A DNA stretch of 8,131 nucleotides from Collinsella sp. (GCA_022720335.1 JAIHVJ010000080.1:1-8131); one strand, 5' to 3'; shown: positions 1-5,661, counted from the stretch's first letter. Numbers and translations: made by a program. Notes: generated by a model not told the origin, from the sequence alone.

Positions 1-1
1 G

Positions 2-346
2 GGCCTGCGCGTGGTCGATCTGGATTGGTCGGCTGGCAAGCCCGAGCGCATCGCGGGCTCCGAGCACGAGGTGCCGGCCCAGCTGGTGCTCATCGCCTGT
101 GGCTTTACGGGTCCCGAGCACGGCGTGTTCGATGCGGTGAGCGTGCCTGTTGCCACCGCTGGTCGTCCGCTGCCGGTGATGGCTGCCGAGGGCTCGCACC
201 TCGCGGCTCGCACGGAGGGCGTCGCCGCGGATGCCGCGCCGGTGTATGTGGCGGGTGATGCCCGCAACGGCAGCTCGCTCGTTGTGAACGCCATGGCCGA
301 TGCCCTGGCCTGCGCAGCCGAAGTCGCCGACGCGCTGGCGCTGTAA
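2..346 (+). CDS. gltD: Glutamate synthase small (beta) subunit, C-terminal fragment
   Basis: The reading frame is open from the left edge (first full codon at 2) and ends at TAA 344-346, so only about the last 114 residues are seen. The fragment matches the C-terminal FAD/NAD(P)H-binding part of the glutamate synthase small subunit. It contains an LIACGFTGPE segment (family: the A-x-GF turn after the NAD(P)-binding fold), then VYVAGDARNGSSLVVNAM, the GD-x-R-x-G-x-SLVV signature that closes the FAD site, then an alanine-rich final helix. In the family this subunit oxidises NADPH and passes electrons through Fe-S clusters to the large subunit, which makes glutamate from glutamine and 2-oxoglutarate. 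The large subunit gene would be expected upstream, outside the window. A related GltD-like oxidoreductase cannot be excluded from the fragment. A terminator follows 11 bp after the stop. Confidence 0.85.
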   Translation, partial: GLRVVDLDWSAGKPERIAGSEHEVPAQLVLIACGFTGPEHGVFDAVSVPVATAGRPLPVMAAEGSHLAARTEGVAADAAPVYVAGDARNGSSLVVNAMADALACAAEVADALAL

Positions 347-349
347 AGT

Positions 350-430
350 AGTCATTTAAGAACGTCCCCAATGACTAGTCATTGGGGACGTTCTTTTTTG
401 TCTAGTCGTTGGGGACACTCTTCACGGGGC
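350..430 (+). repeat. Three phased 27-bp segments starting AGTC(A/G)TT
   Basis: AGTCATT or AGTCGTT recurs at 350, 377 and 404, exactly 27 bp apart. The second and third segments are clear relatives: AGTCATTGGGGACGTTCTT at 377 and AGTCGTTGGGGACACTCTT at 404. The first segment shares only the heptamer and otherwise forms the left arm of the palindrome. The third is a decayed half-copy without its inverted partner, which suggests a repeat family expanding or decaying behind gltD. Confidence 0.6.
358..399 (+). terminator. Perfect 38-bp palindrome with T-run; intrinsic terminator of gltD
   Basis: Positions 358-376 (AAGAACGTCCCCAATGACT) are the exact reverse complement of 377-395 with no unpaired centre. 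As RNA the middle CUAG would form the loop. A T-run (394-399) follows, as in a rho-independent terminator. It begins 11 bp after the gltD stop. The palindrome could also be a mobile REP-type element used as a terminator, because it is longer and more perfect than needed. Confidence 0.8.
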
Positions 431-664
431 GCCTGTTCGTTTGTCGACGTATGGGTGTTCATTTGTCGACTTCTTGGGCTGTGGCCACCTGTTGTTTCTG
501 TGGTGGTAGCGGGCATCTGGCTCAAAAGGGCGGGTTGGCTGTCTATGTCTACCTGCGGTTTCTTTGCGGTGCGCTCATTCGGTCAAGTGTCCCGTCAAGT
601 GTTTGGTTAGCATCTGGTTTGCAGTCGAAGGCCTATTTTGCCCGCGCTGACAGTGGCTGCTCGC
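431..664. other. Gene-free stretch
   Basis: No convincing gene is seen. Open frames here have no ribosome binding site and read as cysteine- and tryptophan-rich, low-similarity peptides. Two short near-duplications are visible: a TGTTC(G/A)TTTGTCGAC element occurs twice around 432-472, and GTCAAGTGT occurs twice around 583-602. A promoter for the downstream gene is expected here, but no good -35/-10 pair could be chosen by eye. Confidence 0.4.
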
Positions 665-707
665 CCTCCTCGTAAGCTCAAATTGAGGTTCATCAGTTTG
701 AGGAGGA
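665..707 (+). promoter_or_regulatory. Hairpin that can sequester the Shine-Dalgarno of the 712 gene
   Basis: The Shine-Dalgarno GAGGAGG (700-706) has an exact complement CCTCCTC at 665-671. Between them, CTCAAATTGA (677-686) pairs at 9 of 10 positions with TCAGTTTGAG (693-702), leaving a 6-nt loop. The inner stem can stack on an outer stem, 667-671 with 703-707, leaving a 5-nt bulge at 672-676. The folded leader would hide the ribosome site. Alternatively the inner inverted repeat is a DNA operator. The pairing is seen directly; the regulatory role is inferred. Confidence 0.45.
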
Positions 708-711
708 TGCC

Positions 712-1419
712 ATGACTGACCAAGTTTTTGACCGAGCACAGCTGGCCGAAGCCGTCGGCAGCGATATTGCCGACATGGCTCACTTTTGGATGCTGCGGAA
801 GTTTCAATTCCTGGAGCCGGCGCGCGAGCAGTTCGAGATTATCGTCGATCCGTGGCTCAGCTATTGCGAGGAACCTTCTCAAAACGAAATCATGGCCTAC
901 AACATGGCGTTTACCGATTGGCTGCTGTTTGAGCGCCCCTATTACCACGGCAAGACGCTGTTGGAGCTGTATGTGGACGAGCCGCCAGCGTCAATTTCTC
1001 CTGCTTCGCTCGGGCGACTTGAGCAGGTGCGCGACACGCAGTATTTCTCGCGCTTTGGCATTTTGGACAAGGATCCCGTGACTGGCATGGTCGTGCTGAA
1101 GGACACGCGCACCGACCGTCGCTTTGACGTCTACGACCCACATATCGTGCAAAAGGAGCACTGGAACGATGGCGCGATTGCGGTGCGGCTCGCGTGCGTC
1201 GACGATGTCTGGCTGACGGCGGGGCAGCTCTACCTGTATGACATCGCGCGCCTGAGCGACACGGCGGTCGACGGGCCGGGCGCGGTGCATCCCGAGGACC
1301 TAGAGGACGGTTTCGACACCTCGTGCATCAGCTTCTTTTTGCGCCTGGTTCGCGACATCATGGGCGCTCAGGGACGCTACGTGAAGTCGCTCAACATCTA
1401 CGAGCAGGAATGGGAGTAG
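712..1419 (+). CDS. Uncharacterised cytosolic protein, 235 aa
   Basis: I do not recognise this family. ATG at 712 is preceded by a strong AGGAGG (701-706) with a 5-nt gap, so the start is well supported; the stop is TAG 1417-1419. The protein is acidic and rich in aromatic residues. It has no signal peptide, no membrane segment and no cysteine-pair metal motif. The first half looks helical, with segments such as MAHFWMLRKFQFLEPAREQF and MAYNMAFTDWLLFERPYY. The second half alternates hydrophobic and charged residues as a beta-rich domain would, e.g. TGMVVLKDTRTDRRFDVYDP. That arrangement could suit a helical domain plus a small beta-barrel, but this is only a guess. It stands alone between gltD and the first hairpin array. 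Its leader can fold over the ribosome site, so translational control is possible. Confidence 0.8.
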   Translation: MTDQVFDRAQLAEAVGSDIADMAHFWMLRKFQFLEPAREQFEIIVDPWLSYCEEPSQNEIMAYNMAFTDWLLFERPYYHGKTLLELYVDEPPASISPASLGRLEQVRDTQYFSRFGILDKDPVTGMVVLKDTRTDRRFDVYDPHIVQKEHWNDGAIAVRLACVDDVWLTAGQLYLYDIARLSDTAVDGPGAVHPEDLEDGFDTSCISFFLRLVRDIMGAQGRYVKSLNIYEQEWE

Positions 1420-1455
1420 GGAGTGGGCTGTCGCAGCGCCGCCGCCTGTCTATTT

Positions 1456-1755
1456 GTCTCGATCTGTAACGTTTAGGGACAAAAAACCGGTCTACCTGTT
1501 ACAGATCGAGACGAATGCTTGGGCACCGCTGGTTTGTCTAAATCTGTAACGTTTGGGGGCCTGTAGAACGTCTTCCTGTTACAGATCGAGACGGAAGGTT
1601 GGCGCCTGCCGAAAGATCTCGATCTGTAACGGGAAGGGGCCAAAAATCGGTCTAACTGTTACAGATTGAGACAAATGTCGGCCGCACGACCGAAAATCTC
1701 GTTCTGTAACAACAAGTAGAGGCCCAAAGACTGTCTTCCTGTTACAGATTGAGAC
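1456..1755. repeat. Left hairpin array: four units, 80-bp period
   Basis: Four units start at 1456, 1536, 1616 and 1696, exactly 80 bp apart. Each has a left arm of the type (G/A)TCTCGATCTGTAAC, a loop of 27 nt (30 nt in the last unit) and a right arm of the type GTTACAGATCGAGAC (1498-1512, 1578-1592, 1658-1672, 1741-1755). Spacers of 23 nt separate the units and are themselves partly alike. Inside each arm TCTGTAAC/GTTACAGA never varies, while outer positions do. No ribosome site or plausible protein is encoded. The array lies immediately upstream of the AbiEi-like gene and has a sister array on its other side. Confidence 0.93.
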
Positions 1756-1787
1756 GTTTGCCGACAGCGGCAACGGTGACAATGGTC

Positions 1788-1801
1788 CATTTCCCTGATG
1801 T
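1788..1801. repeat. Tail motif of the left array (CATTTCCCTGATGT)
   Basis: This 14-bp motif lies 32 bp after the last arm of the left array. It recurs with one mismatch (CATTTCCCGGATGT, 3190-3203) at the end of the right array. The gap to the last arm differs, because the right motif overlaps the final base of its arm. It marks a possible common cassette boundary. Confidence 0.5.
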
Positions 1802-1808
1802 GGTGGTG

Positions 1809-2851
1809 ATGAAAGTGTCTAATACCGTTCTTAAGCACAAGCAGACGACACGTAACACCTTGGCGCGGAATAGGATGCTTGCCAGGCTCGCGAAGGCGGC
1901 TGAACAAGGCGTGCTGCTTGTGACGCACGACAATGCCGATCTCATGTGGCTGCGGCGTCATGTGGGAACCGATGATATTGCGGAGCCCGAGTCGTATCTG
2001 TTCTGTTTTCAACATGATTGGGATGCGTTGACACCGGCGGAGCGAGCACTGCGGACCATCAAAGGGCTGCGGAGTTTCATTCCGATTGGGCGTTTTGGGG
2101 TTATGACGCGGCGCTTTTGTGGGGTCTGGAGGTGCCGAATGACCTGCTCGGGCCACGATATCTTGTTAAGACAGGTTGCTCGGTGCCGCTGAGTGCAGGA
2201 TGCCGGCTGTTGCGTCCGCGGGCGGCGTGTGCGCTTGAACAAGTCGACGGCGTGCGGGTGACGCCGTTTTGGCGCACGGTAGAGGATTGCCTGTTGCGCG
2301 CGCCGTTTTCGTATGGCTTGGCGATTGCCGATTCTGCGTTGCGAGCAAAGGGCGTATCGCGCGATGACTTTTGTGAGCGGCTTCGAATGGATTGTGAAGG
2401 CAAGCGCGGGTATCGCAGAGCGCAGGTGATTGCGTCGTATGCGGACGGGCTGTCCGAAAACGGCGGCGAGTCTCGTTTTCGGGCGTTCTTTATTGCATAC
2501 GGTTTTCCGGTGCCAGAGTTGCAGGTGGAGTTTCGTGATCCGCTCGATTCGAGCCAAGTGTTTCGCGTTGATTATTTTTGGAGGCTCGAGGACGGAACGT
2601 GCGTGATTGGCGAGCTGGACGGAAAGGGGAAGTATGCCTTGCAGAACGACGAGGGTCGGGAGTTGATCGACCCATTCGTGGCAGAACGTCAGCGGGAGTC
2701 CCATCTGACGGTGCTCGGGCACAAGGTGCTTCGGTTTACGTTTGATGAACTTAAGAACCCGGGGAAGCTGGCCGAAAAGATGAGACTGGCGGGAATTCCA
2801 CAGCGGGCCGATTTGGCTGAGGAATGGAGATGCCGGTGGTATGGGCGCTGA
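1809..2851 (+). pseudogene. AbiEi antitoxin-like / DUF559-type protein, split by a -1 frameshift
   Basis: Two overlapping frames join into one protein of about 347 aa. The N-terminal part (ATG 1809, or ATG 1875 for about 325 aa) has a winged-helix-like stretch, MLARLAKAAEQGVLLVTHDN, followed by a TPAERALRTIKGL segment. Its sense then breaks off near 2075-2077. The continuation, one frame back, reads HSDWAFWGYDAALLWGLEVP and runs to TGA 2849-2851. One extra T in the TTT at 2075-2077 would restore a smooth RSFHSDW junction. The C-terminal domain resembles PD-(D/E)xK/DUF559 folds: D255 in RVDYFW, then E269-L-D-G-K273, then HKVLRFTFDEL. Family knowledge: AbiEi-type proteins are DNA-binding antitoxins of type IV systems, often orphan in actinobacteria; no AbiEii-like toxin is seen here. 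The start is uncertain because no strong ribosome site precedes either ATG. Sequencing error or recoding would make it an intact gene. Confidence 0.7.
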
Positions 2852-2892
2852 GGGGTGCAGCTGACGCGGATGCGGTTGTTCCTGTCGAGTTT

Positions 2893-3190
2893 GTCTCGTT
2901 CTGTAACAACAAGGGACCGTTTGGCCTCGTAACTGTTACAGATCAAGACAGAAGGTTGGCGCCTGCTGAAAGATCTTAATCTGTAACATCTAGAGGCTGA
3001 AAACCTGTCTACTTGTTACAGATCTAGACGTTTGACGACAGGGCTGGAGAATATCTCGATCTGTAACATCTAACGGCCAAAATTCGACCCAACTGTTACA
3101 GATTGAGACAAAGGTTGGGCGCGGTGCCGAAAGATCTCGATCTGTAACATTTGGAAGGTTAAAGACGGTCTACCTGTTACAGATCGAGAC
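2893..3190. repeat. Right hairpin array: four units, 80/81-bp period
   Basis: Units start at 2893, 2973, 3053 and 3134. Right arms lie at 2935-2949, 3015-3029, 3095-3109 and 3176-3190, and every loop is 27 nt. Arms and orientation match the left array, and the octamer TCTGTAAC/GTTACAGA is again invariant. The first spacer, 2950-2972, differs from the left-array spacer at 1593-1615 at only two positions. The first unit shares the variant CTCGTTCTGTAACAACAAG with the last unit of the left array, so the units facing the gene on each side are closest to each other in their left halves. Confidence 0.93.
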
Positions 3191-3339
3191 ATTTCCCGGA
3201 TGTCGCTGGGGTGGGACTGCAATGCATTCCGTTCTTCGCATCTCCTCCTTTCTCCGTTAACCGATATGTCCGCAGCAATCCTGCCGCGCTGGGTAATAAT
3301 GGACAAATGTTCAAGTTAATCGTGAGGGAGGAGCTCGAT
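3191..3339 (+). promoter_or_regulatory. Leader and ribosome site of the amidohydrolase gene
   Basis: The stretch starts with the array tail motif (3190-3203) and ends with a strong GAGGGAGGAG (3324-3333), 6 nt before ATG 3340. TAATAAT at 3294-3300 could be a -10 element, but no matching -35 was found. A weaker in-frame GTG at 3211 lacks a comparable ribosome site. Read on the minus strand, 3240-3196 gives CEERNALQSHPSDIR, which recalls peptides often mis-translated from dispersed intergenic repeats. Confidence 0.5.
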
Positions 3340-4710
3340 ATGGCGACTGCCGATCGTCCCACGTTGTTTATCAATGCGACCGTTCTGGATGGCTCGGAGC
3401 ATATGGAGCCGCAGCCCGATATGGCCGTGGCCGTTGAACGCGGTGTCATCACCTGGATTGGTCCGAGCGCCGTGGCGCAAGCACCTGCAGGTGCCGAGGT
3501 TATCGACCTGGCCGGCGCGTACCTCATGCCGGGCCTCATCAATATGCATGTGCATCTGTGCGGTTCGGGCAAACCGGTCTCGGCGGGCGATGCGGGCGCG
3601 CTGATGAAGAAGCTCGATAATCCGGTGGGCCGCGCCATCGTCCGCCACATCCTCAAAGGCAGCGCCCAACAGCAGCTGGCAAGCGGCGTGACCACGGTGC
3701 GCGGCGCGGGCGACCCGCTGTTTGCCGACATCGCCGTGCGCAACGCCATCGACGCCGGTAAGTATCAGGGTCCGCGTCTGGTGGCACCAGGAACGGGTGT
3801 CACGGTGCCGGGTGGCCACGGTGCGGGCCTCTTTGCGCAGGTGGCCAATACGCCCGATGAGGCGGCCCAGCAGGTGCGCGACCTGTATGCGCGCGGCGCC
3901 GACGTCATCAAGCTGTTCGTGACGGGCGGCGTGTTCGACGCGACCGAAGTAGGCGAGCCGGGCGTGCTGCGCATGCCGGTCGATGTCGCCGCGGCGGCGT
4001 GCAAGGCGGCGCACGAGGTCGGCCTTCCGGTCATGGCCCATGTCGAGAGCACCGAAGGTGTGAAGGCCGCACTTGAGGCCGGCGTCGACACAATCGAGCA
4101 CGGCGCTCCGATGACGCCCGAGATCCTGGAGCTGTACCGTGGCGCCGCGGGTACACAGCTTGAGGGGCGCGCGCCGAGTGTGACCTGCACCATCAGCCCG
4201 GCGCTGCCGTTTGTACTGCTCGATCCGGAGAAGACTCATTCGACCGATACACAAAAGAAGAACGGCGACATCGTGTGCTCGGGCATCATCGAGAGCGCCC
4301 GTGCCGCACTGGAAGCTGGCGTTAAGGTGGGCCTTGGCACGGACTCGAGCTGCCCGTTCGTGACGCAGTACGACATGTGGCGTGAGGTGGCCTATTTTGC
4401 CAAGTACGTGGGCGTGAGCAACGCCTTCGCGCTGCATACGGCCACGCAGGTCAATGCCGAGCTGCTGGGGCTGGGCGGCGAGACCGGCACGGTCGAGTGC
4501 GGTAAGGCCGCCGATATCCTGGTGACGCGCGAGAACCCGCTCGATGACCTGTGCGCTCTGCATGAGCCGATACACGTGATGTGTCGCGGTGACCTGGTGC
4601 GCAAGCTGAAGGTCAAGCACATCCCCGAGGTTGACGCCGAGCTCGACGCGATTATGGCCATGCCGGCAGAAGCCCTGGCAGAGGAGCTCGCTCGCGACGG
4701 CGTGGCATAG
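3340..4710 (+). CDS. Metal-dependent amidohydrolase, imidazolonepropionase-like branch
   Basis: ATG 3340 is chosen because GAGGGAGGAG ends 6 nt upstream and the protein then starts directly with the usual beta-sandwich strand (residues 8-18); it is 456 aa, normal for the family. The binuclear metal set is complete: H70-x-H72 in NMHVHLCG, K191 in VIKLFVTGG (the lysine that is carboxylated), H234 in MAHVES, H254 in TIEHG and D335 in GLGTDSS. The remaining N- and C-terminal strands form the second domain. No signal peptide is seen, so it acts in the cytosol. Members of this branch (COG1228) include imidazolonepropionase and Xaa-Arg/Lys dipeptidases; the substrate cannot be told here. A histidine-degradation role is not supported, since no hutH, hutU or ftcD lies nearby. 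It appears to be transcribed alone and ends at a terminator 36 bp downstream. Confidence 0.93.
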   Translation: MATADRPTLFINATVLDGSEHMEPQPDMAVAVERGVITWIGPSAVAQAPAGAEVIDLAGAYLMPGLINMHVHLCGSGKPVSAGDAGALMKKLDNPVGRAIVRHILKGSAQQQLASGVTTVRGAGDPLFADIAVRNAIDAGKYQGPRLVAPGTGVTVPGGHGAGLFAQVANTPDEAAQQVRDLYARGADVIKLFVTGGVFDATEVGEPGVLRMPVDVAAAACKAAHEVGLPVMAHVESTEGVKAALEAGVDTIEHGAPMTPEILELYRGAAGTQLEGRAPSVTCTISPALPFVLLDPEKTHSTDTQKKNGDIVCSGIIESARAALEAGVKVGLGTDSSCPFVTQYDMWREVAYFAKYVGVSNAFALHTATQVNAELLGLGGETGTVECGKAADILVTRENPLDDLCALHEPIHVMCRGDLVRKLKVKHIPEVDAELDAIMAMPAEALAEELARDGVA

Positions 4711-4713
4711 GTG

Positions 4714-4738
4714 TGACAAAGGGGCAATCCCTTTGTCA
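4714..4738 (+). repeat. Stem-loop TGACAAAGGG / CCCTTTGTCA
   Basis: A perfect 10-bp stem (4714-4723 with 4729-4738) encloses a 5-nt loop, 3 bp after the amidohydrolase stop. No T-run follows on either strand, so it is more likely an mRNA 3'-end stabiliser or a small repeat than a terminator by itself. It lies just before the true terminator. Confidence 0.6.
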
Positions 4739-4745
4739 TAATCAG

Positions 4746-4785
4746 AAAAAGCCGAGGTCCCAGTGCGAGGCCTCGGCTTTTATTT
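4746..4785. terminator. Bidirectional intrinsic terminator between convergent genes
   Basis: AAAAAGCCGAGG (4746-4757) pairs with CCTCGGCTTTTA (4771-4782) around a 13-nt loop. The A-run before and the T-run after the stem give a T-tail on both strands. It therefore serves the amidohydrolase on the plus strand and the zinc-ribbon gene on the minus strand, whose stop is at 4803. Confidence 0.88.
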
Positions 4786-4802
4786 GTCCCATAGTATGGC
4801 AG

Positions 4803-5276
4803 CTATGAGCGCGTCTCCATCTTGGCATGGCACTTGGGGCAGGTGACGCGGATCTTGCCTTTGCCCTTGGGAACGGAGAGCATCTGGCCGCAGTTGGGGC
4901 ACTTAAGATAGGCCGTGGTCTTGCGGCCCTTCCACATCTTCTTGGCTGTGCGCTTGGCACGTTCAAAGTCTTCCTTGCTAGTACCGGCTGCGCGCGAGGC
5001 GTTGGCCGCTGCAGCTCCGCCGCCCAAGCTAGCTACAAACTTGCCCAAGCCGGGTACGTTTGCAGTCGCGGCGACAAAGGCCTCGTTCTCCTTGTGACGT
5101 GCGTCGATATTTTTGGACAGGCCGCGCAGCACGCCAATCACGATTACGGCGATGGCGATCCAGCTGAGCCACTGGATACGAGCCATCGAACCGATCATGG
5201 CGATGATAATGCCTGCGAAGCCCATCACGATGGTGAGTTCGTCAGCGCCATTGCGGCCCTTCATAAAGTCATTCAT
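4803..5276 (-). CDS. Small two-helix membrane protein with C-terminal zinc ribbon
   Basis: The 157-aa protein begins at ATG 5276, with GAAAGG (5290-5285) 8 nt upstream. Residues 14-32 (LTIVMGFAGIIIAMIGSMA) and 34-50 (IQWLSWIAIAVIVIGVL) are two hydrophobic segments separated by one arginine, so they may form a hairpin in the membrane. A lysine-, arginine- and alanine-rich cytosolic stretch follows. The C-terminus is a rubredoxin-like zinc ribbon: C126-P-N-C129 and C146-P-K-C149, each a CPxC knuckle. Such zinc-ribbon membrane proteins are common and mostly uncharacterised. A nucleic-acid or protein contact by the ribbon is possible but not shown. It is downstream of csoR on the same strand but separated by 112 bp and a hairpin, so it may have its own promoter. 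No known name can be assigned. Confidence 0.85.
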   Translation of the reverse strand: MNDFMKGRNGADELTIVMGFAGIIIAMIGSMARIQWLSWIAIAVIVIGVLRGLSKNIDARHKENEAFVAATANVPGLGKFVASLGGGAAAANASRAAGTSKEDFERAKRTAKKMWKGRKTTAYLKCPNCGQMLSVPKGKGKIRVTCPKCHAKMETRS

Positions 5277-5331
5277 GCAAATTGCCTTTCATTCGATATG
5301 CCGCACGCCTTTATACCCGATTTAGAGCAAG

Positions 5332-5378
5332 GGGGACAGGTTAATCTGCACCAATGTGGTGCAAACGTACCTGTCCCC
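5332..5378. repeat. REP-like hairpin with symmetric internal loop
   Basis: GGGGACAGGT (5332-5341) pairs perfectly with ACCTGTCCCC (5369-5378). Inside, TGCACCA (5347-5353) pairs with TGGTGCA (5357-5363) around ATG, leaving 5-nt internal loops on both sides. It ends 10 bp from the csoR stop. No T-run follows in the minus direction, so it is not a standard terminator. GTCCCCAATG (5374-5383) also occurs at 365-374 in the gltD palindrome, which suggests a dispersed family. Confidence 0.75.
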
Positions 5379-5388
5379 AATGCCCCAA

Positions 5389-5661
5389 TTACTTGGAGAG
5401 CTTGTCGACGACGCGTTCGATCTCGGCGAGCTTGGCGGCTTTGAGGTCTTCGTCGCCCGATTCGATTGCCGAAGTCACGCAGCCCTCGATATGCGCCTTG
5501 AGCACGTCGGCGTTAATGCGCGCGAGGAGCGCCTGTGTAGCCATGAGCTGTGTGGAAATATCGACGCAATAGCGGTCCTCATCGACCATCCGCAAGATGC
5601 CGTCGATCTGGCCGCGTGCCGTCTTGAGCATGCGGGTCACCGATTTGTGGTCTGCCATCAT
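5389..5661 (-). CDS. csoR: CsoR-family copper-sensing repressor
   Basis: The 90-aa helical protein belongs to the CsoR/RcnR (DUF156) family. It has the N-terminal R-G-Q-I-D-G-I-L-R-M-V helix and the Cu(I) ligand set C32 in RYCVDI, H57 and C61 in AHIEGC, which is the C-H-C pattern of copper sensors rather than the nickel pattern of RcnR. Family knowledge: apo-CsoR, a tetramer, represses the copper-efflux promoter; Cu(I) binding releases it. Two ATGs in tandem (5661 and 5658) could start it; a GAGGA-type ribosome site lies just upstream of both. It is third after copA and copZ, with a 48-bp gap to copZ, so it would be co-expressed with its targets and autoregulated. Its operator must lie upstream of copA, outside the window, as no GTATACCCC-like box is seen here. 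Confidence 0.93.
   Translation of the reverse strand: MMADHKSVTRMLKTARGQIDGILRMVDEDRYCVDISTQLMATQALLARINADVLKAHIEGCVTSAIESGDEDLKAAKLAEIERVVDKLSK

Noticed and set aside
371..675. Open frames at 371-610 and 409-675 on the plus strand
   Set aside because: They start inside the terminator palindrome or just after it, lack ribosome sites, and read as low-complexity Cys/Trp/Ser-rich peptides.
607..948. Minus-strand frame of 113 aa
   Set aside because: It overlaps the well-supported 712 gene and its leader, without a ribosome site.
1456..1755. CRISPR array
   Set aside because: The repeats are inverted pairs, not one direct repeat with unique spacers. The loops and spacers are related to each other, and no cas gene is near.
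1749..1808. TTG at 1749 or ATG at 1782 as the start of the AbiEi-like gene
   Set aside because: TTG 1749 lies inside the last hairpin arm. ATG 1782 has no ribosome site and lies in the tail region. ATG 1809 or 1875 gives a more family-like N-terminus, though this is not certain.
2060..2080. Programmed -1 ribosomal frameshift
   Set aside because: No X-XXY-YYZ slippery heptamer is in frame. Only a single T-TTC slip is possible, and no strong downstream structure was seen. An indel is simpler.
1659..2156. Minus-strand 165-aa frame across the left array and the AbiEi-like N-terminus
   Set aside because: It includes array arms as codons (repeated QSVTGR-like peptides) and is a shadow of the repeat.
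1456..3190. Integron attC sites
   Set aside because: The GTTACAG arms do not fit the GTTRRRY core, no integrase is present, and units are stacked without cassettes between them.
3211..3339. Upstream GTG start of the amidohydrolase
   Set aside because: It adds 43 residues from leader DNA with no family similarity, and the strong ribosome site is directly before ATG 3340.
3316..4719. Long antisense frame opposite the amidohydrolase
   Set aside because: It is a His/Arg-rich GC-bias shadow of a gene with a full set of catalytic residues.
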